A stretch of DNA of 64,000 nt from Chloroflexota bacterium (GTDB taxonomy: Bacteria > Chloroflexota > Anaerolineae > UBA2200 > JACIWT01). The notes under the pieces were generated by a model that made no database searches, was not told the origin of the DNA, and saw nothing but the letters and a program-made list of their open reading frames with translations. The position numbers were made by a program, and so were the translations under genes. Each line of letters begins with the position of its first letter. Position 1 is the stretch's first letter. Positions 8,742-17,818 of this stretch are shown piece by piece. The DNA lies in NCBI GenBank assembly GCA_014360825.1, contig JACIWT010000001.1:239783-303782 (forward strand). Direction: 5' to 3'.

Positions 8742-8769
8742 TTGCGTTGTCCTCTAAGTCCACTATAAT
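8742..8769 (+). promoter_or_regulatory. sigma70-like promoter for the radical SAM pair
   Basis: TTGCGT (8742-8747), a 16-base spacer and a perfect TATAAT (8764-8769). It lies inside the longest open frame of the next gene and therefore supports the shorter start at 8804, which has GAGGTGA (8786-8792) as its ribosome site. Confidence 0.6.
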
Positions 8770-8803
8770 CTCGTCGCAGGCACACGAGGTGATCTCAGAT
8801 AAG

Positions 8804-10651
8804 ATGATACCGTCACGGGTTCTCGATCGCATCTTGCCTGGTGTTTCCAAGCCAGGTCGGTACGTGGGACACGAATGGAATAGCGCCAACAAGGATTGGG
8901 ACAGCGCGGCTGTGCACTTTGCTCTGGCTTACCCCGACATCTACGAGATTGGGATGTCCAATTTGGGTCTGGCCATCTTGTACGATGTGATCAATAGCCG
9001 CCCCGATGCTTTGGCCGACCGTGTCTATGCCCCCTGGCCAGATATGGCCGCTGCGATGCGCGCCAGTGGTCTGCCTCTTTATGGCCTGGAATCTCGTCGC
9101 CCTCTGGCCGATTTCGATCTGATTGGTTTCAGCCTGCAGTATGAACTTACCTACACCAATGTGCTCGAGATGCTTGATCTGGCCGGTCTTCCTGTGCGGG
9201 CTGCTGATCGGGCCCCTGATGCGCCCTTGGTCATTGCTGGTGGCTCGGGTACTTATAGCCCCGAACCTGTCGCTGATTTCTTCGATTTATTCGTAATTGG
9301 CGAGGGCGAAGAGATCATCGAAGAATTGATAGACGTATACCGTCAAGTCCACCCACCTGGCCATCCAAGAGATAAAGAGGCTTTCCTGCGCCGCGCTACT
9401 GGTATTGAGGGCGTGTATGTTCCCGCTTTGTACGATGTGGTTGCTCATAATGGTGTAATGACAGTTTCTCCGCGAGAACCCGAGGCACGGCCAACCATTG
9501 CGAAGCGCCTCGTTCAACGTTTGCCCCCACCACCCACACGGCCTGTCGTCCCTTACATTGAGGTGGTCCATGACCGAGCGATGATCGAAATCCAAAGGGG
9601 TTGTACTCATGGCTGTCGCTTCTGTCAGGCTGGGGTCTGCTATCGTCCGGTGCGCGAACGGCCGATGGCTGAAGTACTCGAAGGCATCGCCGCCATCTTG
9701 GCAAACACCGGCTACAACGAAGTGGCACTGATCTCTCTCAGCAGCACAGACTACACCCACATCGAGCCATTGGTGGCCGAACTAGTGAAACGCTACCGTA
9801 ATGAGCGGATATCAGTGTCGTTACCTTCATTGCGTATCGACGCCTTCTCCGTTCGTCTGGCGCAAATGCTCCACGAGACGCGCAAAACCGGACTTACATT
9901 CGCCCCTGAAGCGGGCAGTCAGCGACTGCGCGATGCCATCAACAAGCGCGTTACTCGGGAGGATCTCTTGCGCACTGCCGAGACCGCTTACAACAGTGGC
10001 TGGCAGCGCATAAAACTGTATTTCATGATCGGTCTGCCCACCGAAACTTTGGATGATGTGTCCGCCATCGCTGAATTAGTTCATGAAGTGCACGCAATAG
10101 GCCGACGAGTCCATGGCAGACGTGCCCAGGTGAGTGTGAGTGTCACGACCTTTGTGCCCAAACCACACACGCCGTATCAATGGCTGCCTTTGGAGGACGA
10201 GACAGTGTTGCAGGCCAAACAGGAACTGCTGCAAAGGAGGCTGCGTAGCAAAGGCATCCATCTCAGTTGGTCCAACCCCGAGGCCACTCTGTTGGAGGCA
10301 GCGCTTTCCCGCGGTGATCGGCGACTGGGGGCGGTAATAGAGCAGGCCTGGCGCAAGGGGGCGATCTTTGATGCCTGGAGGGAACACTTCCGGCCGGATA
10401 TTTGGGCCGCCGCCTTCGCTGCTGAGGGCCTCTCAGCCGACGATTTCGCCCGGCGGCGCTACCATCGGGACAATAGGCTGCCTTGGGACCATATTTCGAC
10501 TGGCGTAGATCGGGATTACCTGTGGGAGGAGTACCAACGTACACTCCGGGGTGAGCCGGGCAGCGATTGTTTGGAGAAGTGCACCTCCTGTGGCGTGAGA
10601 GAGGCCTTCAACCTGAAGGAATGCCCGATTGTCGCCCGAGGTGACCTGTGA
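8804..10651 (+). CDS. TIGR03960-family B12-binding-like/radical SAM protein
   Basis: A 615-residue protein. It opens with the family hallmark PGRYVGHEWNS and AYPDIYEIGMSNLG, has a Rossmann-like cobalamin-domain-like region (about 20-200) and a radical SAM core with Cys267, Cys271 and Cys274 in RGCTHGCRFCQAG. The C-terminus has a further Cys set (CLEKCTSCGVRE). The frame extends upstream to 8747, but a promoter lies there; ATG 8804 has a Shine-Dalgarno site. It overlaps the next gene by four bases. TIGR03960 and TIGR03936 proteins are usually adjacent and often precede RNase E/G and the ribosomal protein L21/L27 genes; the substrate is unknown. Confidence 0.88.
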   Translation: MIPSRVLDRILPGVSKPGRYVGHEWNSANKDWDSAAVHFALAYPDIYEIGMSNLGLAILYDVINSRPDALADRVYAPWPDMAAAMRASGLPLYGLESRRPLADFDLIGFSLQYELTYTNVLEMLDLAGLPVRAADRAPDAPLVIAGGSGTYSPEPVADFFDLFVIGEGEEIIEELIDVYRQVHPPGHPRDKEAFLRRATGIEGVYVPALYDVVAHNGVMTVSPREPEARPTIAKRLVQRLPPPPTRPVVPYIEVVHDRAMIEIQRGCTHGCRFCQAGVCYRPVRERPMAEVLEGIAAILANTGYNEVALISLSSTDYTHIEPLVAELVKRYRNERISVSLPSLRIDAFSVRLAQMLHETRKTGLTFAPEAGSQRLRDAINKRVTREDLLRTAETAYNSGWQRIKLYFMIGLPTETLDDVSAIAELVHEVHAIGRRVHGRRAQVSVSVTTFVPKPHTPYQWLPLEDETVLQAKQELLQRRLRSKGIHLSWSNPEATLLEAALSRGDRRLGAVIEQAWRKGAIFDAWREHFRPDIWAAAFAAEGLSADDFARRRYHRDNRLPWDHISTGVDRDYLWEEYQRTLRGEPGSDCLEKCTSCGVREAFNLKECPIVARGDL

Positions 10652-11334
10652 GCATGCGCCGACAGCGGTTGCGCATCCAATTTACCAAGACGGGTGCGCT
10701 TAAGTACATCTCGCACCTCGACTTGATGCGCCTATGGGAGCGGGCACTGCGGAGAGCAGGATTGCCTCTGGTTTTTTCCCAAGGGTTTAACCCGCAGCCT
10801 AAGATCATTATCGCGGCGGCGCTGCCGATAGGCATCTCAGGCCGGGCCGAAGTGATGGACGTATTCCTGGAAACGCCCATGCCGACGCTTGAAGTAGCGA
10901 AGATGCTACCATCGTGCTTGCCAGATGAAGTGCGGTTGGTCAGTATTGAAGAGGTACCGTGGGACGAGCCTTCATTACAGGTGAGAATGCGGACCGCAGA
11001 ATACGAGGCCCGCGTACCAGCGGAGTGGACGCTGAGTGAGTTGCGAAAACGCGTCGCGACGTTCTTAGCAGCGAGCGAGATATGGCATGAGCGGAGGAGC
11101 AAAGGCAAAACGAAGCGATATGATTTGCGCTCGTTGGTCGAGGACGTCCGCGTGATTGGGCGTGAGGGCGAACATTTTCGGCTGAGCCTGCGGTTAAAGC
11201 ATGAGCCCGGTGCGACGGGTCGACCCGATGACGTGCTTGCTGCGTTGGGTGTAATGAAGCCGGGGGTAGAAATCGAACGGGTTCGGCTGGAGTGGGACAT
11301 CGAGAATGCTGGGAGCAAGTTTCCAGACGGGTAA
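10648..11334 (+). CDS. TIGR03936-family (DUF2344) radical SAM-associated protein
   Basis: A 228-residue protein with the family opening RLRIQFTKTGALKYISHLDL and the segment LVFSQGFNPQPKI. It has no Cys cluster of its own and is thought to act with its radical SAM partner, with which it overlaps by four bases (GTGA). The usual next genes of this locus (RNase E/G, rplU) are absent; a transposase remnant begins about 110 bases downstream. The function of the pair is not established; a link to RNA or ribosome metabolism is inferred from its usual neighbours elsewhere. Confidence 0.85.
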   Translation: MSMRRQRLRIQFTKTGALKYISHLDLMRLWERALRRAGLPLVFSQGFNPQPKIIIAAALPIGISGRAEVMDVFLETPMPTLEVAKMLPSCLPDEVRLVSIEEVPWDEPSLQVRMRTAEYEARVPAEWTLSELRKRVATFLAASEIWHERRSKGKTKRYDLRSLVEDVRVIGREGEHFRLSLRLKHEPGATGRPDDVLAALGVMKPGVEIERVRLEWDIENAGSKFPDG

Positions 11335-11447
11335 TCAATGGGTTCCTATCTTTAGTCGCCCCAGGTGCCATTGCCGCAATGGGCCACGAGGTCTACCTCG
11401 ACGAACCCTGGCCGAGCATCATCCCAGTCGGCGAAAGTGGGAACGGC

Positions 11448-11735
11448 TTAACCAATGTCCCTGTGCTCCCTCAGCAGCAGGCTACGGAGATCTGACGTGA
11501 TTATTGTCAACGTTGGAGCATCGAATGCTGGTTCCGCTTCCTCAAAGAGGAAGGCCTGCACCTCGAAGACGTGCAGGTGCGTTCTTTAGAAAGCATTCGC
11601 CGCTTGGTCTATCTGGTGCTCATCGCCGCGCTATTCGTCCTGAATCGCCAACTTTATCTGTGCCCATTGATCATCCAGGCCCTGTTGTGCCTTGGCGGGA
11701 AGCTAGGCATCAAGGCTGACAAGGATGGGCCGTAA
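11448..11735 (+). pseudogene. IS4-type transposase C-terminal remnant
   Basis: One frame reads LTNVPVLPQQQATEI, an in-frame TGA at 11493-11495, then RDYCQRWSIECWFRFLKEE and about 65 more residues to TAA at 11735. YCQRWSIECWFRFLK fits the Y-x2-R-x3-E-x6-K signature of IS4-family DDE transposases, and the Glu is the third catalytic residue. The N-terminal two thirds, including the first two Asp residues, are missing and no terminal inverted repeats were seen. It is an old, broken insertion. The segment 11335-11447 between the upstream gene and this remnant shows nothing recognisable. Confidence 0.65.
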
Positions 11736-11850
11736 CTCATCCTGATGGGCATAAGCCGGCTCCTGATTGGTATCGCCTTTGTCTCCTCCTGTCAAAATTA
11801 TCCCCTGGCCCTCCCTCCTTGAGTTTTGGGTAAACCCCAGATGCTATATA

Positions 11851-11879
11851 TTGCCAACACTCCATAATTGTGATATAAT
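11851..11879 (+). promoter_or_regulatory. sigma70 promoter for adenine deaminase
   Basis: TTGCCA (11851-11856), a 17-base spacer and a perfect TATAAT (11874-11879). Transcription would start near 11886, with CAGGAGG (11894-11900) as ribosome site before ATG 11905. Confidence 0.7.
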
Positions 11880-11904
11880 TGTCAAAAGGGTTTCAGGAGG
11901 GCTT

Positions 11905-13617
11905 ATGCAACTCGGAGACCTAATACAAGCGGCCCGTGGCGAGGTCGAAGCCGATCTGCTGCTTAAAAACAGCCAAGTTGTGAACGTGTTTTCGGGGGAC
12001 ATCCATCGCGTCAATGTGGCGATCTCCCGCTCGCGCATTGTAGGTTTGGGCGATTACCGGGCGGAAAAAGAGATCGACCTCGATGGCATGTACCTCTGCC
12101 CTGGCTTTATAGACGGCCACGTCCACATAGAAAGTTCCATGGTGCGTGTTGCAGAGTTCGCTCGCGCGGTCGTTCCGAACGGTACCACTTCGGTCATCAT
12201 TGACCCACACGAGATCGCCAACGTCCTCGGACTAGATGGCATCCGTTATATGCTTGAGTCCAGCAAGTACAATCCCCTCAGCGTGTTTGTCATGCTGCCT
12301 TCCTGTGTGCCAGCAACCAACCTGGAAACGTCGGGGGCTACGCTGCAGTCGTGGGACCTATCACCATTGCTCCATGAGAAATGGGTGGTAGGCCTGGGTG
12401 AGGTAATGAACTATCCCGGCGTGCTTTTCCGCGATCCACAAGTACTGGCAAAGATAGATGCGGCGAGTGGCAAGCGAATAGACGGACACGCGCCGGGATT
12501 GAGCGGACGCGATCTCTGCGCTTATGTGGCGGCGGGCATCGGCTCGGATCACGAGTGCACAACCTTAGAAGAAGCGCGTGAGAAACTCCGTTTGGGCATG
12601 TACATCATGATTCGAGAGGGTACAATAGCGCGTAACCTAGAAGCGCTCTTGCCCCTCGTAACTCCTGCAAATGCTCGGCGTTGTATGTTTGTTACCGATG
12701 ACCGTCATCCTGCAGAATTGCTCTATGAGGGACACATCAATTCGATCATCAAGAAGGCTATCGGTTTGGGTTTAGATCCAATCATTGCTATCCAGATGGC
12801 CACTATTAATCCGGCTCGTTATTTCGGACTGACAGACAAAGAGGGCATTGCCCCAGGGCGGCAAGCCGACTTAGTCGTTTTTGATAACTTCAAAGATTTT
12901 AACATCCGTATGGTCTTCCGAAACGGCGTGATGGTAGCACGGGATGGCAAAATATTGCCTCACGTAACCATTCCGCCCGACATACCGGTGCGCGGTTCCA
13001 TGAACGTGAACTGGGGTTCGCACTCAGACTTCCACATTCATGCCGAGGGGTCACGGGCCAAGGTCATCGGGGTCATCCCCGATCAAATTGTTACCGAGGC
13101 ACTAGTCGAAGAGATCAAGGTGGAAAATGGCTTGGCGGTGGCTGACACTGAGCGCGATATCCTGAAACTGGCGGTTGTGGAGCGACATCTGGCTTCGGGG
13201 AACATAGGGCTCGGATTTGTCAAGGGTTTCGGGCTCAAGCGAGGGGCTTTGGCCTCTTCCGTGGCTCACGATTCGCACAACTTAATCGTATTGGGGACAA
13301 ACGATGAGGATATGATGGTAGCCGCGCGGCAAGTGATCCAGATGGGTGGTGGGCTGGCGGCAGCGTCTGAGGGAGCAGTCTTGGCCTCATTGCCTTTGCC
13401 CATTGCCGGGTTGATGTCCCGTGATTCAGTGGAGAGCGTAAACAGTCAGATGCAGCGACTCCTCGCTGTGGCCAGAGAATTGGGTTCCTCTCTCCACGAC
13501 CCTTTCATGTCCTTATCGTTTCTTTCCCTGCCCGTCATACCTGCTCTCAAACTCACCGATCGGGGTCTGGTCGACGTAACGCAGTTCAAATTCGTGCCCC
13601 TGTTTGAGAGAGATTAG
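11905..13617 (+). CDS. ade: adenine deaminase
   Basis: A 570-residue amidohydrolase. The metal-binding motif PGFIDGHVHIESSM sits near residues 60-75, followed by DPHEIANVLG, GHAPGLSG and the D-rich FVTDDRHPAEL. The C-terminal half carries the family-specific RGSMNVNWGS and LASSVAHDSHN segments. The enzyme converts adenine to hypoxanthine and ammonia for purine salvage. ATG 11905 is chosen for its Shine-Dalgarno sequence and promoter; the frame is open further upstream without similarity. It stands alone, with the transposase remnant before it and the convergent maf gene after it, and no clear terminator in the 27-base gap. Confidence 0.92.
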   Translation: MQLGDLIQAARGEVEADLLLKNSQVVNVFSGDIHRVNVAISRSRIVGLGDYRAEKEIDLDGMYLCPGFIDGHVHIESSMVRVAEFARAVVPNGTTSVIIDPHEIANVLGLDGIRYMLESSKYNPLSVFVMLPSCVPATNLETSGATLQSWDLSPLLHEKWVVGLGEVMNYPGVLFRDPQVLAKIDAASGKRIDGHAPGLSGRDLCAYVAAGIGSDHECTTLEEAREKLRLGMYIMIREGTIARNLEALLPLVTPANARRCMFVTDDRHPAELLYEGHINSIIKKAIGLGLDPIIAIQMATINPARYFGLTDKEGIAPGRQADLVVFDNFKDFNIRMVFRNGVMVARDGKILPHVTIPPDIPVRGSMNVNWGSHSDFHIHAEGSRAKVIGVIPDQIVTEALVEEIKVENGLAVADTERDILKLAVVERHLASGNIGLGFVKGFGLKRGALASSVAHDSHNLIVLGTNDEDMMVAARQVIQMGGGLAAASEGAVLASLPLPIAGLMSRDSVESVNSQMQRLLAVARELGSSLHDPFMSLSFLSLPVIPALKLTDRGLVDVTQFKFVPLFERD

Positions 13618-13644
13618 CCAAACTGTACAAACGAATGGTGAGTA

Positions 13645-14310
13645 TTAGGACGGAATAACCTCGGTGGCGTAAGTGCAACCTGATACACGTGCCCAGGGGC
13701 AGGCCTCCATCGGGCGCACTGGCACTTCTACATCCCAAGCCCGCAGCGCTCGGTAAAGGTGACAGATAGGCAAGCCCATCACATTGGCATAACATCCCCT
13801 GACCCCTGCTACAGGTCGGAACTCGGCATACTGGATAGCGTATGCTCCTGCCTTATCCAGAGGATCGCCACTGGCGACATAGGCGGCAATTTCCTCATCG
13901 CTATATGAGCGCATCCAGACCTCAGTTTCCACCACATCAGACCACTGTCGCCGGTTGTCTACATCCACCAAGGTCAGGCCGCTGAACACCATGTGGGAAC
14001 ACCCACGCAGGCGGTGCAGCATCTTGGTAGCCTCGTCAGCGTCACGCGGCTTGCCCAACACTTCCCCGGCGAGAAGAACAATGGTGTCGGCAGCGATGAC
14101 AATACCATCCCGCATCCCACAGGCTGCTTTTTGAGCCTTGCGCGCACTTAGACTGAGGGCCAATGCCTTGGCGGGGATATCCGCATCGTTGTTCTCCTCT
14201 ACCTCCGCAGGAAACAGTGTGAAAGCCAAACCCAATGCAGCCAGCAGTTCGCGTCGTCTTGGAGAAGCCGAAGCCAACGTAAGTTTAACAGCCTTTGGTT
14301 GTCTGCCCAT
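13645..14310 (-). CDS. maf: Maf-family nucleoside triphosphate pyrophosphatase
   Basis: A 221-residue protein with the Maf signatures LASASPRRRELLAALGL, IAADTIVLLAGEVLGKP and GAYAIQY. Maf proteins hydrolyse dTTP, UTP or modified nucleotides to the monophosphate, acting as housecleaning enzymes and septum-related factors. The core ends near residue 195; a short tail with two Cys (CPWARVSGC) is added. It converges with adenine deaminase and diverges from the HIT gene. Confidence 0.9.
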   Translation of the reverse strand: MGRQPKAVKLTLASASPRRRELLAALGLAFTLFPAEVEENNDADIPAKALALSLSARKAQKAACGMRDGIVIAADTIVLLAGEVLGKPRDADEATKMLHRLRGCSHMVFSGLTLVDVDNRRQWSDVVETEVWMRSYSDEEIAAYVASGDPLDKAGAYAIQYAEFRPVAGVRGCYANVMGLPICHLYRALRAWDVEVPVRPMEACPWARVSGCTYATEVIPS

Positions 14311-14319
14311 AGTTAGAAA

Positions 14320-14347
14320 ATTATACTCTGATGAGAACTGTGGACAA
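14320..14347 (-). promoter_or_regulatory. sigma70-like promoter for maf
   Basis: On the minus strand TTGTCC (14342-14347), a 16-base spacer and TATAAT (14320-14325), ending 9 bases before the maf ATG. A start near 14313 would make the message almost leaderless. Confidence 0.5.
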
Positions 14348-14363
14348 AAGACAACAAGGAGTT

Positions 14364-14392
14364 TTGCTTCCGCGCGTTACTTTCGCTAAAAT
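14364..14392 (+). promoter_or_regulatory. sigma70-like promoter for the HIT gene
   Basis: TTGCTT (14364-14369), a 17-base spacer and TAAAAT (14387-14392). It diverges from the maf promoter, the two being only some 20 bases apart. Confidence 0.45.
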
Positions 14393-14415
14393 CTATTAGG
14401 GCTTCCAGAGGCCAT

Positions 14416-14446
14416 GGGCAGGATGCCGCTTCCTGCCCTCTTCTTT
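14416..14446 (+). terminator. hairpin with T-rich tail in the HIT leader (attenuator-like)
   Basis: GGGCAGGA (14416-14423) and TCCTGCCC (14431-14438) form a perfect 8-bp GC-rich stem with a 7-base loop, followed by TCTTCTTT. It sits between the proposed HIT promoter and its start codon, so it could end transcription early rather than close a gene. Confidence 0.45.
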
Positions 14447-14483
14447 GTCCCGAGACCCATACAGCACACAGGGAGGAACCGCA

Positions 14484-14969
14484 GTGGTCAAAAGGCTTTG
14501 GGCACCATGGCGCATAGACTATATACTGGGTGAGCGCGAGAATGGCTGCGTCTTCTGTCGCAAATTCGCCGAGTCCAGTGATGCCGAAAATTTCGTTGTC
14601 TACCGGGGTGAGAGAGCCGGTATCATCATGAATATCCACCCTTACACCAACGGGCATATTATGATAATTCCCTACCGACACGCTGGAGAACTCGACGATT
14701 TAGAAGACGAAGAACTGGCGGAGATGATGTTTCTGACGCGAAAGGGCGTGCAGATGTTACGCCGAGCCATGCAGCCACACGGCTTCAACATCGGCCTCAA
14801 CATAGGCGCGGCCGCCGGCGCGGGTATCGGTGACCATCTCCACATTCATGTTGTTCCCCGCTGGCAAAATGACACCAATTTCATGCCCGTGCTGGCTGAC
14901 GTGCGCGTAATACCGGAATCGCTCAACGACACGTACAAGCGACTCCGAGAAGCATTGCAGGCAAAGTAA
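14484..14969 (+). CDS. HIT-family nucleotide hydrolase/phosphorylase
   Basis: A 161-residue protein beginning with VKRLWAPWRIDYIL, typical of the Ap4A-phosphorylase-like bacterial branch. A CVFC pair near the start may hold zinc. The catalytic histidine triad HLHIHVVPRW is intact. The family hydrolyses or phosphorolyses dinucleoside polyphosphates and AMP conjugates. GTG 14484 is chosen because GGGAGGAA (14471-14478) lies at the right distance; a TTG at 14445 has no ribosome site. The intergenic stretch to the next gene (14970-15087) shows no signal. Confidence 0.88.
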   Translation: MVKRLWAPWRIDYILGERENGCVFCRKFAESSDAENFVVYRGERAGIIMNIHPYTNGHIMIIPYRHAGELDDLEDEELAEMMFLTRKGVQMLRRAMQPHGFNIGLNIGAAAGAGIGDHLHIHVVPRWQNDTNFMPVLADVRVIPESLNDTYKRLREALQAK

Positions 14970-15087
14970 CGCGTGACAGGCTTGCTGTTCCTCACTCCAA
15001 TCAAAGAGATTGCTGGGCAAACGCGAGCGCGTGCGAAATCGGCCTGGCTCCTAATTAATACCGAAAAAATACTGTAGAGGGGCCCCT

Positions 15088-16419
15088 TTGAAGAAATACC
15101 TTCGCATTCTGCGGCGAGTACGATCGTCTTTGAATCAAGCCCTCAAAGTCCCAGATAATGTGAGGGAACGCAATATCTGGCATTTGTACCAGGACATGGC
15201 CTGGTATGGCGTTCTAAACAGCATTGCCACGACATTTACCAGCGTCTTCGCCATTCGGTTAGGAGCCAGCAACACTTTGGTAGGCCTACTTTCCTCGCTA
15301 CCCGGGTTGATCAGCATTTTTTGGCTCATCCCCTCTGCGCGCCTCATCGAGACCCAGATACATCTCATACCCACTATACTATGGAGTGGTTTCCTGCATC
15401 GCCTTGCCTATTTCCTCGTGGCGCTCATGCCCTCTTTTCTGCATGAACACCGGGCAGAAGCATTGGTATGCTTGATTGTGCTTTCCACTATTCCCGCCGG
15501 AGCAGCTAACACCGCGTTCACTTCGATGATGGCCGAGGTGGTGTCCTTGCCCGACCGCGCCCGCGTCGTGAGTGTGCGCCATATTTTGTTTTCGGCCACC
15601 GGCATGCTCACCGTGCTCATCGCCGGCAAACTCCTGGATCTCATTTCCTTCCCCCTCAACTATCAGATTATCTTTGGGTTGGGGTTTGCCGCCTCATTGG
15701 TCAGCCTGTATCACATAAGCCGTATCCAGGCGCCAGCCAAGTCTGTGGCTCCGCGCTCCGCTCCCGCTAGGCAGTTCAGCCGTGAGCGGATGCAGAACAC
15801 AGTCCATAACATTTTAGCGTACAGGGATTTCACTCGGTTCACTGTAAGCACTTTCCTTTTCAACTGGGGTTTGTACCTACCCATTGCTCTGTATCCGATT
15901 TACAGGGTGCGTGTTCTGGGCATCTCCGACACTTGGATCGGCCTTATTTCGATGGTAGAGAGTGGCACGACCGTTGTGTTCTATTATCTCTGGGGCAAAA
16001 TCGCTAGCAGATATGGAAACCGCATCGCGATCATCGCCGGTAGCGTAGGGTTAGTGTTTTTCCCGGTGCTCACTGCACTTTCCACTAGGCCAGAACCGCT
16101 CGTGCTCGTAGCCGTGGTGGCAGGTGCGTTCGGCCCAGCCCTGACTCTAGGCACCTACAATGCTTTGTTGGAAGTATGCCCTGAGGAGCGCCGCGCCAGT
16201 TATATCGCGATTTACAACACCCTGGTCAACGTCAACGCCTTTTTCGGTCCACTCCTGGGCACAACCTTAGCCACTTTCATCGGTATCCGTCAGGCACTTT
16301 GGTTGGCAGGAGTGATGCGTTTTCTCGGCGCTTTGACCTACGTTCGATTGCCCTTTCGAGAGAAAGTTGTGATGGCACATCAGCCCTCGGCTCCCACACG
16401 GAATGCTCCAAAGGAGTAA
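15088..16419 (+). CDS. MFS transporter
   Basis: A 443-residue hydrophobic protein with about 12 membrane segments in two halves separated by a cytoplasmic loop (about 210-235, rich in Ala, Pro, Ser and Arg). The N-terminal helices contain the pattern GASNTLVGLLSSLPG, common in unassigned MFS carriers, and DRARVVSVRH fits the loop 2-3-like motif. Start is TTG 15088 behind a weak AGGGG site. No enzyme neighbour points to a substrate; it stands alone between the HIT gene and the acyl-CoA block. Confidence 0.8.
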   Translation: MKKYLRILRRVRSSLNQALKVPDNVRERNIWHLYQDMAWYGVLNSIATTFTSVFAIRLGASNTLVGLLSSLPGLISIFWLIPSARLIETQIHLIPTILWSGFLHRLAYFLVALMPSFLHEHRAEALVCLIVLSTIPAGAANTAFTSMMAEVVSLPDRARVVSVRHILFSATGMLTVLIAGKLLDLISFPLNYQIIFGLGFAASLVSLYHISRIQAPAKSVAPRSAPARQFSRERMQNTVHNILAYRDFTRFTVSTFLFNWGLYLPIALYPIYRVRVLGISDTWIGLISMVESGTTVVFYYLWGKIASRYGNRIAIIAGSVGLVFFPVLTALSTRPEPLVLVAVVAGAFGPALTLGTYNALLEVCPEERRASYIAIYNTLVNVNAFFGPLLGTTLATFIGIRQALWLAGVMRFLGALTYVRLPFREKVVMAHQPSAPTRNAPKE

Positions 16420-16495
16420 GTAGAGGCGTGTAGAGATATATTCATAGGAACAAACTTACAGTCCTTAACAAGGCAGCACTCGCAAGTTACAAGGC

Positions 16496-16524
16496 TGGTC
16501 AAATCGGGCAATTTCTGCTACAAT
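16496..16524 (+). promoter_or_regulatory. candidate promoter of the acyl-CoA block
   Basis: TGGTCA (16496-16501), a 17-base spacer and TACAAT (16519-16524), about 80 bases before the thiolase ATG. It is the best match in the 16420-16606 gap. Confidence 0.4.
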
Positions 16525-16606
16525 TCAGTTAGATACTGAGGTTGTCCGGGCTCCTTCGTTTCCCTCGCGTGGGCAATGTAATTGAAACTTCAAGGAGGAA
16601 GTGGAC

Positions 16607-17797
16607 ATGATAGGACGACGCGAAGTGGTCATTGTCAGTGCGGCCCGCACACCTATTGGTCGTTTTCAAGGGAGCCTGAGCACAATACCTGCTCCCAAAT
16701 TAGGTGCTACTGTCATACGGGAGGCAGTGCGACGGGCCGGGATTGACCCCGCCAGCGTGGACGAGGTGCTCATGGGGAACGTTATCCAAGCCGGAGAGGG
16801 ACAGGCCCCAGCCCGCCAGGCCGCCATTGCCGCTGGACTGCCCCCCACGGTCGGTGCCACTACCATTAATAAGGTCTGCGGCTCGGGGCTCAAAACAGTC
16901 ATGATGGGTACACAGGCTATCGTCGCTGGAGATGCGGATATCATTATCGCCGGTGGGATGGAGAACATGAATATGGGGCCATATCTCCTGCCTATGGCTC
17001 GAACTGGATACCGCCTTGGCGATGGCAAACTGGTGGATGCCACAGTTCACGATGGCCTATGGTGTGCTTTTGAGAACCAACACATGGGAAACTCTGCCGA
17101 ATGGATTGCCAAAGAGTATAATCTCACTCGCCAGGAATTGGACGAGTTCGCACTTCGCAGCCATCAGAGAGCCATCGCTGCTATCACTGCGGGGAGATTT
17201 AGGGAGGAGATCGTGCCAATTGAGGTGCCACAACGCAAGGGCCCTCCCCTCCTCTTCGATACTGACGAGGCCCCCCGCGCCGACACGTCGATGGAGGCGC
17301 TGGCTAGGCTCAAGCCCGCCTTCCAAGAAAACGGCATAGTGACTGCGGGGAACTCCCCAGGTATCACCGATGGTGCAGCCGCAGTAGTTATTATGGCTGC
17401 CGACGAAGCCGAAAAGCGAGGCGTGGTGCCCTTGGCGCGGATCACCGGCTATGCCCAGTCCGCAGTGGAACCCTTGCGCATCTTCACCGCGCCCATCTTC
17501 GCCATCCGCAAGTTGTTGGAAAAGACGGGATATAGGTTGGAAGACATTGACCTCTTCGAAATCAACGAGGCCTTTGCCGCCCAAGTGGTCGCCGACGGCA
17601 AGGAGTTAGGGTTGGATTGGGAGAAGGTAAACGTGAACGGAGGGGCCATCGCCCTGGGCCATCCCATTGGCGCAAGCGGCGCGCGGATACTGGTAACGCT
17701 TATCTACGCCCTGAAGAACCGGGGCTTGAAAACTGGCTTGGCTGCCCTTTGTCTGGGAGGCGGCGAGGCCGTGGCTATGACCATTGAGATGATATAG
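16607..17797 (+). CDS. acetyl-CoA acetyltransferase (thiolase)
   Basis: A 396-residue thiolase. The nucleophilic Cys91 lies in KVCGSGLK, the second active-site region is GHPIGASGARI, and the C-terminal base Cys is in CLGGGEAVAM. NEAFAA is also intact. The enzyme joins two acetyl-CoA or cleaves acetoacetyl- or 3-ketoacyl-CoA. ATG 16607 follows AAGGAGG at good spacing; an in-frame GTG six bases earlier is less likely. An acyl-CoA dehydrogenase follows after 21 bases with its own AGAGGAGG site, so the pair likely serves the C4 acyl-CoA stage of butyrate or beta-oxidation metabolism; hydratase and hydroxyacyl-CoA dehydrogenase are not in the window. Confidence 0.92.
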   Translation: MIGRREVVIVSAARTPIGRFQGSLSTIPAPKLGATVIREAVRRAGIDPASVDEVLMGNVIQAGEGQAPARQAAIAAGLPPTVGATTINKVCGSGLKTVMMGTQAIVAGDADIIIAGGMENMNMGPYLLPMARTGYRLGDGKLVDATVHDGLWCAFENQHMGNSAEWIAKEYNLTRQELDEFALRSHQRAIAAITAGRFREEIVPIEVPQRKGPPLLFDTDEAPRADTSMEALARLKPAFQENGIVTAGNSPGITDGAAAVVIMAADEAEKRGVVPLARITGYAQSAVEPLRIFTAPIFAIRKLLEKTGYRLEDIDLFEINEAFAAQVVADGKELGLDWEKVNVNGGAIALGHPIGASGARILVTLIYALKNRGLKTGLAALCLGGGEAVAMTIEMI

Positions 17798-17818
17798 CAC
17801 AGAGGAGGTAAATGTAAC

